DNA of 51,354 bases from Planctomycetota bacterium (GCA_002684655.1 NYVR01000126.1:1-51354), one strand, 5' to 3'; positions 9,827 through 18,869 are shown, numbered from the stretch's first letter. The notes: a model not told the origin generated them from the sequence alone. Made by a program: numbers and translations.

Positions 9827-12415
9827 ATGTCGACCACACCCACCGAACAACCCGTCGACCTAGCGTGCCTACACTGCTCTCCTCTGCGAACGGTGTGGCG
9901 CCGGCGCGCGGTCGACAGCCGCGCAGACGAGGTCCACAAAGTGTATGCGAGCGGCGCGCCGGCCGACGCCGAACACGAAGCCGCGATGGGTGTGCTGGCG
10001 GCCGGCCCCGGCGTAGTGCCCCACCTCGGCGCCGGCGTCGACGACGCGACGGGGCGCCCCTGCGTGCGACAGACGTTCGTGGAGGGTGAGGACCTCGAGT
10101 CGACGGTCCTGCGGATCGGCGCTGTGCCGGCGAAGACGGCGCTGCGCCTCGCGATGGGCGTCGCCGAGACCCTTACGCGGCTGCATGGACTCCGGCAACC
10201 GACCGCGCCGCGAGGCCTGTGCCACGGAGACATCAAACCGCAGAACATCCTGGCGACGACGAGCGGCGACGTCCTGTTGCTCGACTTCGAACACGCAGGA
10301 CCGATCGGCGCGCCGTCCGAAGGACGCTCATTCACGGGCGGGACAGTCGCGTGGTCGCCGCCGGAGGCGCTGCGCGGCGCGCCGCCCGACGCCTCGTTCG
10401 ACGTCTTCGGACTCGGCGCCACGCTCGCGTTCCTGCTCGACGGCGACACCGCTCGACGCGTCCCCCAGCACGCGGACGTAGAGGCGCTGATCGCGGCGTG
10501 CTGCGACGCGTCCGCTGCGCAGCGACCCGACGCATCCGTTGTGGTGGCCCGCTGCGCCGAGTTGATCGAGTCGCTGCGAGACGACCCAGCGGAGCGGCAC
10601 CTGGATGACTGGGCCACAGGCACATTCGAGTCGCCGCCGTCGCCATCGAACGACAGACGCTCGACGATGTGGCGCCGCCGCCGCCGCTTGCTGCAGCGGC
10701 TCCCTCAGCTACTGCGTCGACCAGAGTCGTTGCCCGACGACGCCGCCGCGCTGCGAGCGAACCTCGAAGACGTCGCGCGCACGCTGCGACGGTTCCCGCG
10801 CAGCCGCGCCGCGCTAGAGCACCGCCGCGAGCTTCTCAGCGCGGCGTCGGCGCTGCTGCTGGACGTCGGCGAGACCGTGCAGGCGCACCACCGACAGGAG
10901 CGCTTCGACCGCGCGGCTGAGTCGCTGCAGCAAACCGAATCTTTGGTGTCGACCGCGGCCGCGATCCCCGGCGGCCTCGCCGCGATCGGAGCGCCGCAGC
11001 GAGGTCAGATACCGAGCGTTCTCCACCGATCTCCGCTCGAGTTCCTGCGGATCTTGCGAGAGAACAACGAAGCCGCCCGAGAGCGCCTCTCGGAACGTAA
11101 AGACGCAATCGCCGCGGCCTGCCGCCAGATGGATATGGCGCGCGCAGAGCAGCTGCTTGAGGCCCTGGCAAACGAATACGGCGGGACGTCCCCCACCGTC
11201 GCCGAACAGCGCGACGACCTCCACCGATTCGCCTTCTACCTCGACCGGGTCGCCCGGGCCGCCCCCAACGTCGAGCGCGTGACGCCCTTGTGGGACGCTC
11301 AGCGGCTCCGCTCGCTGAGTGAGTTCGTCACCGCTGCCGGCGAAGCCCAGGCGCTGCGCGAGGGCGGCGGCGCCGTAGGCTTGCGCAGCCTACAGCTGAC
11401 GCTCGGCAACGTCGTCGAGGAGTTCCCCGCGATGGAGCAGGTGCCGCCTGTGCTGGCGGCGCTTCGTGAGGCCCTGGTCGACCTGACCGATGGGGCGTGG
11501 CGTCAACTCGCGGACGCAGAGCAGCGCCTGACGGTCGTCCCGGTCCCGGTCCGCCCGCTGCAACTCGCGCTCGGACGCCTAGACAGCCTGCGCGTTCTAG
11601 AGGCGCTAGTGGATCGGCCTGAGCAGCCGCGCAGCGCGTTGATCGACGGGATCGAACGCTTGCGGCTCGGGTTAGAGCGGGCGCGCTCCACCCGCGACCG
11701 CCTCACAGAGAACGCAGAGCACGCCCTAGCGCGCGGCCACTGGACCACCGGCCTGTTCGAGATGGAGCGCGCTGTCGAGGGCATGGCAGCGAGCGGCGAG
11801 GGCGATCAAGTCGAGGCAGAGCGGTTACGCGAACGGCTCCACGCTGCACGCCGTACCAAACAAGAGCTCGAGTCCGCTGTCCGGCGAAACGCCGAGCTCA
11901 ACGCGCAATACTTGGCGCAGGAAGAAGACGCACACAGCACCACCGAAGCGCGGCTCCGGACTCTCCAAGAGCGACGAGACTGCTTGATGTTCCTAGGCAT
12001 GCACGCGCAGGCGGAGCGCGCAGACCTTTACCGGCAAGACCTTCGGCAGGTGGAGACGCAAATCGCCTTAGAGCGCGCCGCTGACGCCGAGCGACGTTTG
12101 AACGCGCTCAGCGACCACGCGATGAAGCTCCGGCTGGCCCGCGAGACCCTCGAAGCGCTCGGCGTGAACGAGTCCGGCGAAGGCGACTCGGAGCGCTCGG
12201 GGCGCGTCGTGCGGCTACAGGAGCACTGGCGATCGATCGCCTGCAAGTGTCAGGACTCCATCGACGCCGAGCAGCGACTCGACGCGCAGCGACGACGCGA
12301 ACGACGCCGGATCGTAGCGATGACCGTTCTGCTCGTCATCGCCGCGATGACAGCGGTCGGCTTTGCCGTGCGGCCCTGGCTATTCAACACGCCGTTCGCC
12401 GCCAGCGATCGCTGA
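9827..12415 (+). CDS. Serine/threonine protein kinase with long coiled-coil region and C-terminal membrane anchor
   Basis: An 862-residue Hanks-type kinase. The N-terminal lobe is short, with a candidate ATP Lys38 in HKVY. The catalytic loop reads CHGDIKPQN (His133, Asp135, Lys137, Asn140), so the usual Arg of HRD is Gly. The metal motif is LLDFEH (Asp153), DFE in place of DFG, and is followed by a WSPPEAL activation-segment end. Residues about 280-830 are rich in Arg/Glu/Leu heptads, probably helical coiled coil. The C-terminus has one hydrophobic segment (VAMTVLLVIAAMTAVGFAV), giving an N-in tail-anchored topology. Divergent from the sigma-54 activator with 155 bp between starts. Confidence 0.87.
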   Translation: MSTTPTEQPVDLACLHCSPLRTVWRRRAVDSRADEVHKVYASGAPADAEHEAAMGVLAAGPGVVPHLGAGVDDATGRPCVRQTFVEGEDLESTVLRIGAVPAKTALRLAMGVAETLTRLHGLRQPTAPRGLCHGDIKPQNILATTSGDVLLLDFEHAGPIGAPSEGRSFTGGTVAWSPPEALRGAPPDASFDVFGLGATLAFLLDGDTARRVPQHADVEALIAACCDASAAQRPDASVVVARCAELIESLRDDPAERHLDDWATGTFESPPSPSNDRRSTMWRRRRRLLQRLPQLLRRPESLPDDAAALRANLEDVARTLRRFPRSRAALEHRRELLSAASALLLDVGETVQAHHRQERFDRAAESLQQTESLVSTAAAIPGGLAAIGAPQRGQIPSVLHRSPLEFLRILRENNEAARERLSERKDAIAAACRQMDMARAEQLLEALANEYGGTSPTVAEQRDDLHRFAFYLDRVARAAPNVERVTPLWDAQRLRSLSEFVTAAGEAQALREGGGAVGLRSLQLTLGNVVEEFPAMEQVPPVLAALREALVDLTDGAWRQLADAEQRLTVVPVPVRPLQLALGRLDSLRVLEALVDRPEQPRSALIDGIERLRLGLERARSTRDRLTENAEHALARGHWTTGLFEMERAVEGMAASGEGDQVEAERLRERLHAARRTKQELESAVRRNAELNAQYLAQEEDAHSTTEARLRTLQERRDCLMFLGMHAQAERADLYRQDLRQVETQIALERAADAERRLNALSDHAMKLRLARETLEALGVNESGEGDSERSGRVVRLQEHWRSIACKCQDSIDAEQRLDAQRRRERRRIVAMTVLLVIAAMTAVGFAVRPWLFNTPFAASDR

Positions 12416-12418
12416 CGC

Positions 12419-13342
12419 TCACAGCAGCGCGTGGTCGTCAGCGCGCGCCGCACCGCGCGGAACCTGAGAGAGGTCGAACCCGTCGAGCAACTCTCGCGGG
12501 CTGCAGGGGCCACGGCGCGGTCGCAGCCCGCTGAGCGCCGCGAGATACCCGCACAGGTCGGCCGCGTTCACGCCCTGCTGCCGGAAATATCGCAGGGACG
12601 TATCGCCGTGGCGCTTCGCGAGGCGCAGGCCGTCGGCGCCGACCAGCAGCGGCACGTGCAAATAACGCGGCCTCGTCAACCCGAGCGCGCGCTGCAGCAA
12701 CAACTGACGCGGCGTACTCGGGAGCAGGTCGTCGGCGCGGAGCACTTCATCGACGCCCTGCGCGGCGTCATCGACGACGACCGCGAGTTGATAGGCGGCG
12801 TTGCCGTCGCGCTTCTGCACGACGAAGTCGCCGCGAATCTTGCCCCGCTGGGCGCCGCAGAACTCGTCCGTGAAGGACACTTCGTCGTCGTCGACGCGAA
12901 AACGTAGCGCCGCGGTTCGCCCGGTCTTCGCTTCAGCCTCCTCACGCGACGCGAAGCGACCGCGACAAGTGCCCGGGTAGACGGGACCGTCCGCAACGTC
13001 GCGCTCGTGCGGCGCCGACGCGGCCTCCTCGATCTCGCGCCGGGTGCAGACGCAGGGGTAGACGAACCCGCGATCGATCAGCTGCTGGGCGGCGGCGCGG
13101 TGGTGTTCACGCCGGGCGGTCTGCAGGACCGGCTCGCCGTCCCAGTCGAGGCCCAACCACTGCAGGTCCTCGAGTGTCTGCTCGAACGCTCCGGCTTTGA
13201 CCCGCGGACCGTCGATGTCCTCGACTCGCAGCAGTAGAGTGCCACCGCGCGCGCGCACCGAGAGCCAAGCCAGCAAGAACGTGCGCGCGTTGCCGAGGTG
13301 CAGGACGCCCGTAGGGCTCGGCGCCAACCGCCCCACTGTCAT
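12419..13342 (-). CDS. gluQ: Glutamyl-Q tRNA(Asp) synthetase
   Basis: Attaches glutamate to queuosine at position 34 of tRNA(Asp). The protein is the catalytic half of glutamyl-tRNA synthetase only: class-I HIGH-type motif LHLGNA (residues 14-19), Rossmann core, zinc ligands C97-x-C99 (YPCVC) and Tyr122-x3-Cys126, and a KMSKS-like LAKRHGD near the end. With 307 residues it lacks the anticodon-binding domain of GltX, which defines GluQ. The ATG at 13342 starts MTVGRLAPSPTG; the longer frame to 13372 would overlap rsgA. A QueG-like gene elsewhere in the window is compatible with queuosine use. Confidence 0.93.
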   Translation of the reverse strand: MTVGRLAPSPTGVLHLGNARTFLLAWLSVRARGGTLLLRVEDIDGPRVKAGAFEQTLEDLQWLGLDWDGEPVLQTARREHHRAAAQQLIDRGFVYPCVCTRREIEEAASAPHERDVADGPVYPGTCRGRFASREEAEAKTGRTAALRFRVDDDEVSFTDEFCGAQRGKIRGDFVVQKRDGNAAYQLAVVVDDAAQGVDEVLRADDLLPSTPRQLLLQRALGLTRPRYLHVPLLVGADGLRLAKRHGDTSLRYFRQQGVNAADLCGYLAALSGLRPRRGPCSPRELLDGFDLSQVPRGAARADDHALL

Positions 13343-13359
13343 CGACCCCGACGTTCCGG

Positions 13360-14340
13360 ATGAATCCACCATCAGCAGCAGGCCTCGTTCTACGCATCGA
13401 CGCCAAGGTCTGCCACGTCGAGATCGACGGAGCGCGGCGACAGCTGCCGCTCGCCGGCAAGCTGTTTGAGGAGAAGACCCACGAGAAGCGCCCGCTGGCG
13501 GTCGGAGACCAGGTCATGCTGGACGGGTCGGGGCAGGCGATCGACAGCGTGCTCCCGCGGAGCTCCCAGCTCCACCGGCGGGCCGCGGCCGAGGGCGAAG
13601 AGCTCGCACAGGTCCTCGCAGCGAACATCACCCACGTGCTCGCGGTCGCCTCGGTGAAGACGCCGCCGTTCCAGCCAGAATTGATCGACGGCGTGCTCGC
13701 CGCAGCCGCGCGGGAACAAATCCCGGCAACGCTGGTACTCACCAAGGTGGACGTCGCGCCCCAGCTCGCCGTGAAATGGGCCGAGGTCTACGCCTCTGCG
13801 GGCGTCCGCGTGCTGCAGATCTGCTCCGTCGGTGAGGCCCGCACCGACGACACGCTCGCCGAAGTCGAGCGTCTACTGCACCAAAACCGCTCCGTCGTCA
13901 TCGGCTTATCCGGCGCCGGCAAGTCGTCGCTGCTCAACGCCGTGGTGCCCGGTGTGCAGCTGCGCACCGGCCACCTAAACCACATCCAGCAAGGACGGCA
14001 CACCACGACGCACACCGAGCTGCTGCCGCTTCCAGGCGGCGGCCATGTCCTCGACACGCCCGGGGTCCGAAACTTCCACCTCTTCCACACAGGCTCCCAG
14101 GAGCTGCAGTTCCTGTTCCCTGAGATCGCAAAGCGACTGCCGCTCTGTGGCTTTCGGTCTTGCCTGCACGACGGCGAAGAGGACTGCGCCGTCAAGCGCG
14201 CACTGGCGGCCGAGGAGATCGCAGAGACGCGCTACGCATCGTATCTGCGCATGCTGCAGGACGCCCTCGCCGCCGAGCAGCCCGCCGCCAAGAGTGCCCG
14301 GGGCACCGCGCGGGGAGGCGGCCGCAGGCGACCCCGCTGA
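13360..14340 (+). CDS. rsgA: Ribosome small subunit biogenesis GTPase RsgA
   Basis: A circularly permuted GTPase that acts on late 30S assembly. The order of G motifs is the diagnostic G4-G5-G1-G2-G3: LTKVD (127-131), then the P-loop GLSGAGKSS (182-190), GRHTTTH (212-218) and DTPG (232-235). The N-terminus is the OB-fold, and the C-terminal zinc knuckle shows C263-x4-C268-x-H270-x5-C276. Length (326 residues) is slightly below the usual value, with a basic Ala/Gly/Arg tail. Its ATG is 17 bp from the divergent gluQ start, so the two share a very short promoter region. Confidence 0.95.
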   Translation: MNPPSAAGLVLRIDAKVCHVEIDGARRQLPLAGKLFEEKTHEKRPLAVGDQVMLDGSGQAIDSVLPRSSQLHRRAAAEGEELAQVLAANITHVLAVASVKTPPFQPELIDGVLAAAAREQIPATLVLTKVDVAPQLAVKWAEVYASAGVRVLQICSVGEARTDDTLAEVERLLHQNRSVVIGLSGAGKSSLLNAVVPGVQLRTGHLNHIQQGRHTTTHTELLPLPGGGHVLDTPGVRNFHLFHTGSQELQFLFPEIAKRLPLCGFRSCLHDGEEDCAVKRALAAEEIAETRYASYLRMLQDALAAEQPAAKSARGTARGGGRRRPR

Positions 14341-14360
14341 CCGCGCGTTGCCCGACCTCG

Positions 14361-14843
14361 CTAGCCCTCCCAGACTAGGTATTTGTAGCCCCAGGCGAGC
14401 CAGAGCAAGGCGAACATGCCGGCGACCAACCGCCAAAAGGGAAGGCGCACCAGCGCGTCGACGAACGACCGCCCGCGCAGCAGACAGAGGAGCCCGTGCG
14501 CACCGGCGATCAGACCTAGCGACGCCAGCGTTGCGCCGAACGGCTGGGTGATGAAGGCGCCGACCAGGTCTCCGTGGACCACTTGCGCTGCCGCGGTCGT
14601 GCATCCGCAAGTCGGGCAAGGGATGCCGTAGACCTCGGGCCAACCGCATGGGTCCATGCCGAACTGCTCGTGCGTTCCGTGCCCCCGCTCGTCCGGCGAG
14701 ACACCGCTGAGCTTCCACGCGGCGACAGCCGCGACCACGAAGACGACGACGGCGATGAGGCGATCAGCGATCACGGAGACGGGCCCGTCCGCGACGGGGA
14801 TCGTCCAGGCGGCGCGAGGTGAAGCTGACATCGCACGCACCAT
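14361..14843 (-). CDS. DUF2752 family membrane protein
   Basis: A 160-residue protein with the DUF2752 signature, a PCPTCGCTTA motif (about residues 75-84) that follows the first transmembrane segment, then two more hydrophobic segments (about 98-121 and 134-157). Domain function is unknown to me; the conserved Cys pair with a following Thr is typical of the family. The start is ATG 14843, with ATG 14831 (MSASPRAA) as an alternative. It is third in a minus-strand row behind folC and an uncharacterised gene, and convergent with rsgA with 20 bp between stops. Confidence 0.82.
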   Translation of the reverse strand: MVRAMSASPRAAWTIPVADGPVSVIADRLIAVVVFVVAAVAAWKLSGVSPDERGHGTHEQFGMDPCGWPEVYGIPCPTCGCTTAAAQVVHGDLVGAFITQPFGATLASLGLIAGAHGLLCLLRGRSFVDALVRLPFWRLVAGMFALLWLAWGYKYLVWEG

Positions 14844-14875
14844 CTACGGTGCGCTCACGCACCGCAAGCCTCGCC

Positions 14876-15412
14876 CTACGCGAAGTCGTAGACGTAGGCC
14901 ATGCGGTCCTTGCGGAGGATGGCGTAGTCGAGCCCCTTCAGAACCGCGAGCTCAGCGTGGCCGAGGTCCAAGCCGCGGAACCTCGGCTCCTGCATCGTGA
15001 AGTAGTCCCGGCCAGTGACCGTGTTCTCCTCGTACGAGCCTGGCTCGATCTTGCCGCTCAGCTCGAACTGCACGGCGCCGTTATAAAACGCCCGGATCGG
15101 CCGGCTCTTGTCGTTAGCGGCGAGCTGCCGCATCGCGTCGTCACCAGCGACGTCGACCAGCTCGTGGGCGCAGATCAACTCCTGGACGTTGACCATCACT
15201 TTGGGCGTTCGGATAACCTCTGCGCTCCGCAGAGACACGAGGGTAGCGTCCTCGACCGCCAAATAGCTGCGCCGGTGGTCCTCCAGCATGTTCGACAGCC
15301 GCTTCGTCTTGTTCTGCAGCCGGCCCTTGATCAAGAACACGTCAGTGAGGAACAGATCCTCGACGAACACCGGCGCGGCGATCTTGCCGTCTTGATCAGG
15401 GTTCTCGTTCAT
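14876..15412 (-). CDS. Uncharacterised soluble protein in the folC operon
   Basis: I do not recognise a family. The 178-residue product has no signal peptide or membrane segment, mixed alpha/beta composition and an acidic N-terminus (MNENPDQDGKIAAPVFVEDL). A basic stretch LIKGRLQNKTKRLSNMLEDHRRS is followed by a VMVNVQELICAHELVDVAGD segment and a C-terminus rich in aromatic residues. ATG 15412 leaves 13 bp after the folC stop; the longer frame to 15457 would overlap folC. Coding is supported by the tight spacing and by the low content of odd codons. The DUF2752 gene follows 32 bp downstream. Confidence 0.7.
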   Translation of the reverse strand: MNENPDQDGKIAAPVFVEDLFLTDVFLIKGRLQNKTKRLSNMLEDHRRSYLAVEDATLVSLRSAEVIRTPKVMVNVQELICAHELVDVAGDDAMRQLAANDKSRPIRAFYNGAVQFELSGKIEPGSYEENTVTGRDYFTMQEPRFRGLDLGHAELAVLKGLDYAILRKDRMAYVYDFA

Positions 15413-15425
15413 GCGGATAGCGCGA

Positions 15426-16703
15426 TCAGTCTTTGGCGACGATTCGTCGGACAGCACCGGCGAGATAGAAGGACCCGACGACCAACCGCGGGCCAGGGCG
15501 TTCGCGCAGCGCGCGCAGCCCAGCGACCGCGTCGACCGTCACTTCGCTTCTCACGCCGCCGGCTGCGAGCCACCCCGCGATCGTCGCGGGGTCTTCGCAA
15601 GGCGTGCCTGACAGTTCGGTGACTATGAAATCATCGGCAATCGGCAGCAGCGCGCTCAAGCCTTCCCGCCACCGCTTCCCCGCCGCCGCGGCGGTGAGCA
15701 CCGACGGGCGACGTCCAGGCATTCGCCGCGCGAGCTCTTCAGCGACGGCGCGCAAAGAGCCTTCGGTGTGAGCGCCGTCGAGAATAAGCAGCTCCCCGTC
15801 GGGTTCTTCGAACAACTCGAAGCGGCACGGCAGCTGCGGCGCAGGCACGGGATCGAGCTGCAGCGTCATATCTGGCGCGATCCGGACCAAGGTCGCTGCG
15901 GCCAGCGCGAACGCTGGCAAAGAGAACGCGCTCGCGCCCGGCAACGTAAAGCGTCTGGAGCTCCCGTCGGGTAGCCACAAGAGGCCGCGCGCCGCGTCGG
16001 CGCCGTGCTCCAGTTCGCGAACGCCAAACTCCTCGCCGAGGACCAGCAGATCGGCGTCTACCCGACGCGCATGCGCGCGGACGACCTCTAAGGCCTGGCC
16101 GACCGTGCTGGTGAGGCCGACGCCGCCAGGCCGGATCGCCGGGGCCTTTTCCGCAGCGATCGCTGCGACCGTGTCACCGAGCACCTCGGTGTGCTCGAGC
16201 TCGATGTGCGTGACCACCGACGCGTCGACGGGCGCTGCGGTGGTGGCGTCGTGCCGGCCGCCCAGACCCACCTCATAGACGGCGAGGTCCACCTGACGCT
16301 CGGCGAACAACTCGACGGCGGCCGCTGTCATGGCTTCGAAGAAGGTCGGCGGCCGCTCTGGATCGACGCGTAGCAGCTGCGCCAGCAGCCGCTCTAGCAC
16401 GTCGACAGACACGAGCTCGCCGCCGACGCGGATCCGCTCCAACAAGGTCTCTACGTGCGGCGAGCTATAGCAACCGACTAGGCGACCTGACGCCGCCGCG
16501 AGCGACTCGAGAAACGCCGCGGTCGTCCCCTTGCCCTTCGAGCCCGCCACTTGGACGGCAGGCCTCGCCGCGGCCCGCGCGCCGCGACGCCCGAGCAATC
16601 TTTGGACCCCGCCCAAATCCCACTCCCGTTGCTCGGGGCGCAGGCGCTCGTAATCGACCATTCGGTCGAGCAGAGGTCGCAATCGGTCGGTTGCAGGATC
16701 CAC
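15426..16703 (-). CDS. folC: Bifunctional folylpolyglutamate synthase / dihydrofolate synthase
   Basis: A Mur-ligase-type ATP-dependent enzyme that adds glutamate to folates (and to dihydropteroate in the bifunctional form). Landmarks are a DRMVDYERLRP helix at the N-terminus, the P-loop VAGSKGKGTTAAFLES, SSPHVETLLERIRVGG, the central EVGLGGRHDATT, HIELEHTEVLGDT and the C-terminal domain LLILDGAHTEGSL. The GTG at 16703 gives 425 residues, near the usual length; an in-frame GTG at 16751 and an ATG at 16661 are alternatives, but 16661 would cut into the conserved first helix. It is divergent from the esterase lipoprotein gene. Confidence 0.9.
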   Translation of the reverse strand: MDPATDRLRPLLDRMVDYERLRPEQREWDLGGVQRLLGRRGARAAARPAVQVAGSKGKGTTAAFLESLAAASGRLVGCYSSPHVETLLERIRVGGELVSVDVLERLLAQLLRVDPERPPTFFEAMTAAAVELFAERQVDLAVYEVGLGGRHDATTAAPVDASVVTHIELEHTEVLGDTVAAIAAEKAPAIRPGGVGLTSTVGQALEVVRAHARRVDADLLVLGEEFGVRELEHGADAARGLLWLPDGSSRRFTLPGASAFSLPAFALAAATLVRIAPDMTLQLDPVPAPQLPCRFELFEEPDGELLILDGAHTEGSLRAVAEELARRMPGRRPSVLTAAAAGKRWREGLSALLPIADDFIVTELSGTPCEDPATIAGWLAAGGVRSEVTVDAVAGLRALRERPGPRLVVGSFYLAGAVRRIVAKD

Positions 16704-16786
16704 GTGAAGGATTATTTGGGGAGCGTGCGCTGGGCTCCACACGCTCCACACGCAACACTACGACCCGTCCCCGTACCAGCAAACGC

Positions 16787-17815
16787 ATGCGCGCGATCCT
16801 CCTTCTTTCTCTAGCGGCCCTCACCCTCGTCCACGCTGGCTGCGCCCAGCGCCGCGGTCGACGCGACCGGAGCCCGCGGGAGATGCAGCACTTCACCTAC
16901 TCCGAGGAGCGGTTCCAGAGCGAGGCCGTCAACCGCCGTATGCCCTATGGGGTCTATCTGCCGAAGGGCTACGACGAAGAATCAAACGGCAGCAAGCGAT
17001 GGCCGCTCATCATCTGGATGCATGGAATGTGGGAGGACCACAACCGATTCCACGGCCGCGGCGGGGCCCAGATGCTCGACAAGGCCGTCACCGAGGGGTG
17101 GCTACCCCCCTGCGTTTTCGTGACCGCGAACGGCGGACGCTCATCGATGTACATGAACCGCGGCAAGGAGCGCTGGCAGGATCTGATCAGCGACGACCTC
17201 CTAAAGCACGTCTGCGCGACCTACCGCATCGCCGAGGGGCGCGACCAGCGCGCGCTGATGGGCGTCTCTATGGGCGGCATGGGAGCGCTGCGCATCACGC
17301 TGACGCAGCCGGAGTTGTTCGGGGCCGTCGCCGTGCACAGCTCCGCGGTGTTTGCGAAGGACCCCGACGACATGCCAGCGCGCCTCAAAAGCTTCGCCGG
17401 CCGCCTCGGCTTCGGCGACCCGATCGACGAGCAAATCTGGCAAAAAGTCAACCCGACCTGCATCGCCGACAAGCTCGACAAAGACGACCTAAAGGGCCTG
17501 AAGATCTATTTCGACGCCGGCAGCGAGGACCGCTACGGCTTCCAGAGCGGCAACCTGCTTCTGCACGCTTGCCTGGAGCAGCGCGAGATCCCGCACCGCT
17601 GGCGGCTGATCGACGGGGGCGGCCACTCGTGGGGTGACCGGTTCCAGGAGCGCACCCTGCCCGACTCGTTTGCGTTCGTGGGCGACATGTTCCGCGCTGC
17701 CGCTGAGATCCCAACGGCGAGGGACCCAGCCGTAAAAGACCCGGCCGCAAAAGACCCGGCCGCAAAGGACCCGGCCTCGAAGGACCGGGGAGCCAACCGC
17801 AAAGGCGGCTTGTAG
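16787..17815 (+). CDS. Alpha/beta-hydrolase (putative esterase D family), predicted lipoprotein
   Basis: A 342-residue exported hydrolase. The N-terminus MRAILLLSLAALTLVHAGC ends in a lipobox (Cys19), so a membrane-anchored product outside the cytoplasm is likely. The catalytic triad of the PF00756-type esterase fold is visible: nucleophile elbow GVSMGG (Ser161), an Asp in YFDAGSEDR, and His in GGGHSWGDR. The oxyanion region is WMHGMWEDH. Substrates may be acyl or feruloyl esters, but none can be named. The C-terminus is a low-complexity Lys/Asp/Pro/Ala tail. ATG 16787 was chosen because the frame upstream lacks a signal peptide. Confidence 0.85.
   Translation: MRAILLLSLAALTLVHAGCAQRRGRRDRSPREMQHFTYSEERFQSEAVNRRMPYGVYLPKGYDEESNGSKRWPLIIWMHGMWEDHNRFHGRGGAQMLDKAVTEGWLPPCVFVTANGGRSSMYMNRGKERWQDLISDDLLKHVCATYRIAEGRDQRALMGVSMGGMGALRITLTQPELFGAVAVHSSAVFAKDPDDMPARLKSFAGRLGFGDPIDEQIWQKVNPTCIADKLDKDDLKGLKIYFDAGSEDRYGFQSGNLLLHACLEQREIPHRWRLIDGGGHSWGDRFQERTLPDSFAFVGDMFRAAAEIPTARDPAVKDPAAKDPAAKDPASKDRGANRKGGL
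17723..17782 (+). repeat. Four tandem 15-bp repeats encoding a DPAAK tail
   Basis: Four near-identical 15-bp units of the form gacccggccgcaaaa stand head to tail inside the 3' end of the esterase gene and encode DPAVK, DPAAK, DPAAK, DPASK. The charged, proline-containing tail lies after the catalytic His and is not part of the hydrolase fold. Copy number could vary between strains by slippage. Confidence 0.9.
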
Positions 17816-17922
17816 GCCCGCGGTCCCGATCTGCGATATCCGCCGGGAATCTCCGCGAGGGACCGAATCCGGGCCGATGCTTCTGACTAGAGGGAACGGG
17901 ACGGCGCCGCCGTCTGTCCATC

Positions 17923-18348
17923 ATGTTCAGCCTAGAGCACCGCGTCCGGGTCTTCGTGTTCCAGGTACTCGACGAGCGGATCGAGTTCCTGCTGTTGCGG
18001 CACAAACCCCGTCAAGAGTGGCCACTGGGACCCGTCGTGGGGCCGGTGACGCCAGGAGAGAAGCTCGAACAAGCGATTCGCCGCGAGGTTGAGGCCGAGA
18101 CAGGGCTAAGGCGGCCTGTGCACCTGCACGAGCTCGCGCAGCCCAGTAAGGAGCTCTTCGGCGACATGGGCGTCGTGGACTGGCCCTACGCCTGGCAAGC
18201 CGGGACACCCGAGCAGCCGGTCACCCAACTCCAGCCCGGACCAATGATCGGGGAGTTACAATGGCTTCCGTTCAACGAAGCCTTCCAGCAGCTAGAAATG
18301 GGCGCCGACAGAGACGCGCTCGTGCGGTTGCAGCTAGGTCTGCAATAA
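17923..18348 (+). CDS. Nudix hydrolase family protein with atypical Nudix box
   Basis: A 141-residue protein with a Nudix box at residues 40-62: G40-x5-E46-x7-R54-E55-V56-x-A58-E59-x-G61-L62. Position 58, normally the first of the two adjacent metal-binding glutamates, is Ala, so catalysis may be weak or altered; E55 and E59 remain. Upstream is VRVFVFQVLDERIEFLLLRHKP, typical of the fold's first strands. Many family members hydrolyse nucleoside diphosphate derivatives; the substrate here is unknown. The gene follows the esterase by 107 bp and precedes an AhpD-like gene. Confidence 0.8.
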   Translation: MFSLEHRVRVFVFQVLDERIEFLLLRHKPRQEWPLGPVVGPVTPGEKLEQAIRREVEAETGLRRPVHLHELAQPSKELFGDMGVVDWPYAWQAGTPEQPVTQLQPGPMIGELQWLPFNEAFQQLEMGADRDALVRLQLGLQ

Positions 18349-18435
18349 TCTTCCCTGCAGGTTGCGATGACCCGCGCCAGCGCGCACCTTCATCAACCGC
18401 CAGGGACGCGCCCAAGACTCGGCCCTTCCAATCTC

Positions 18436-18828
18436 ATGACTGACGACTCCAAGCGCGACGACGCGCAAGCTAACAACGACGCCGGCGAGACCCTCGCCGA
18501 CGGCCGCATCCCCAGCTCGCAAATGCGCAGCTACGCCATGCTGACGCCAGAGCTCAAGCAGCTCTACATGGGCTTCTACAAGGCGACCTACGGCAAGACA
18601 CAGCTCGACATTAAGACCAAGGAGTTCGTAGCGATCGCCGCAGCGCTCACTTCTGGCTGCAAGGGCTGCCTCGAAGGCCACCTCAAGAAGGCCAAGAAAG
18701 AGGGAGCGACGAGCGAGGAGATCAGCGAAGTCATCGCCGTGACCCTGAGCGTCAACGCAGCCACGATCGTCGACCGCAGCGACATCGCCAACTACCACCT
18801 CGGCGGCCTTTTCGACAAGCCGGAGTGA
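18436..18828 (+). CDS. Carboxymuconolactone decarboxylase / AhpD-like protein
   Basis: A 130-residue all-helical protein of the CMD/AhpD family. The redox motif is SGCKGCLEGH: Cys75-x2-Cys78-x3-His82, the AhpD peroxidase-type active site, which argues for a thiol-redox role rather than gamma-carboxymuconolactone decarboxylation. The MTDDSK start at 18436 was preferred over 18367, whose added residues are Pro/Arg-rich. The first 30 residues are polar and probably disordered. The stop overlaps a GTG of the next gene by GTGA. Confidence 0.82.
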   Translation: MTDDSKRDDAQANNDAGETLADGRIPSSQMRSYAMLTPELKQLYMGFYKATYGKTQLDIKTKEFVAIAAALTSGCKGCLEGHLKKAKKEGATSEEISEVIAVTLSVNAATIVDRSDIANYHLGGLFDKPE

Positions 18829-18869
18829 TCCGACCAAACCGCTCGCAAGCCTCCTTCGTTGCAAGGGGC

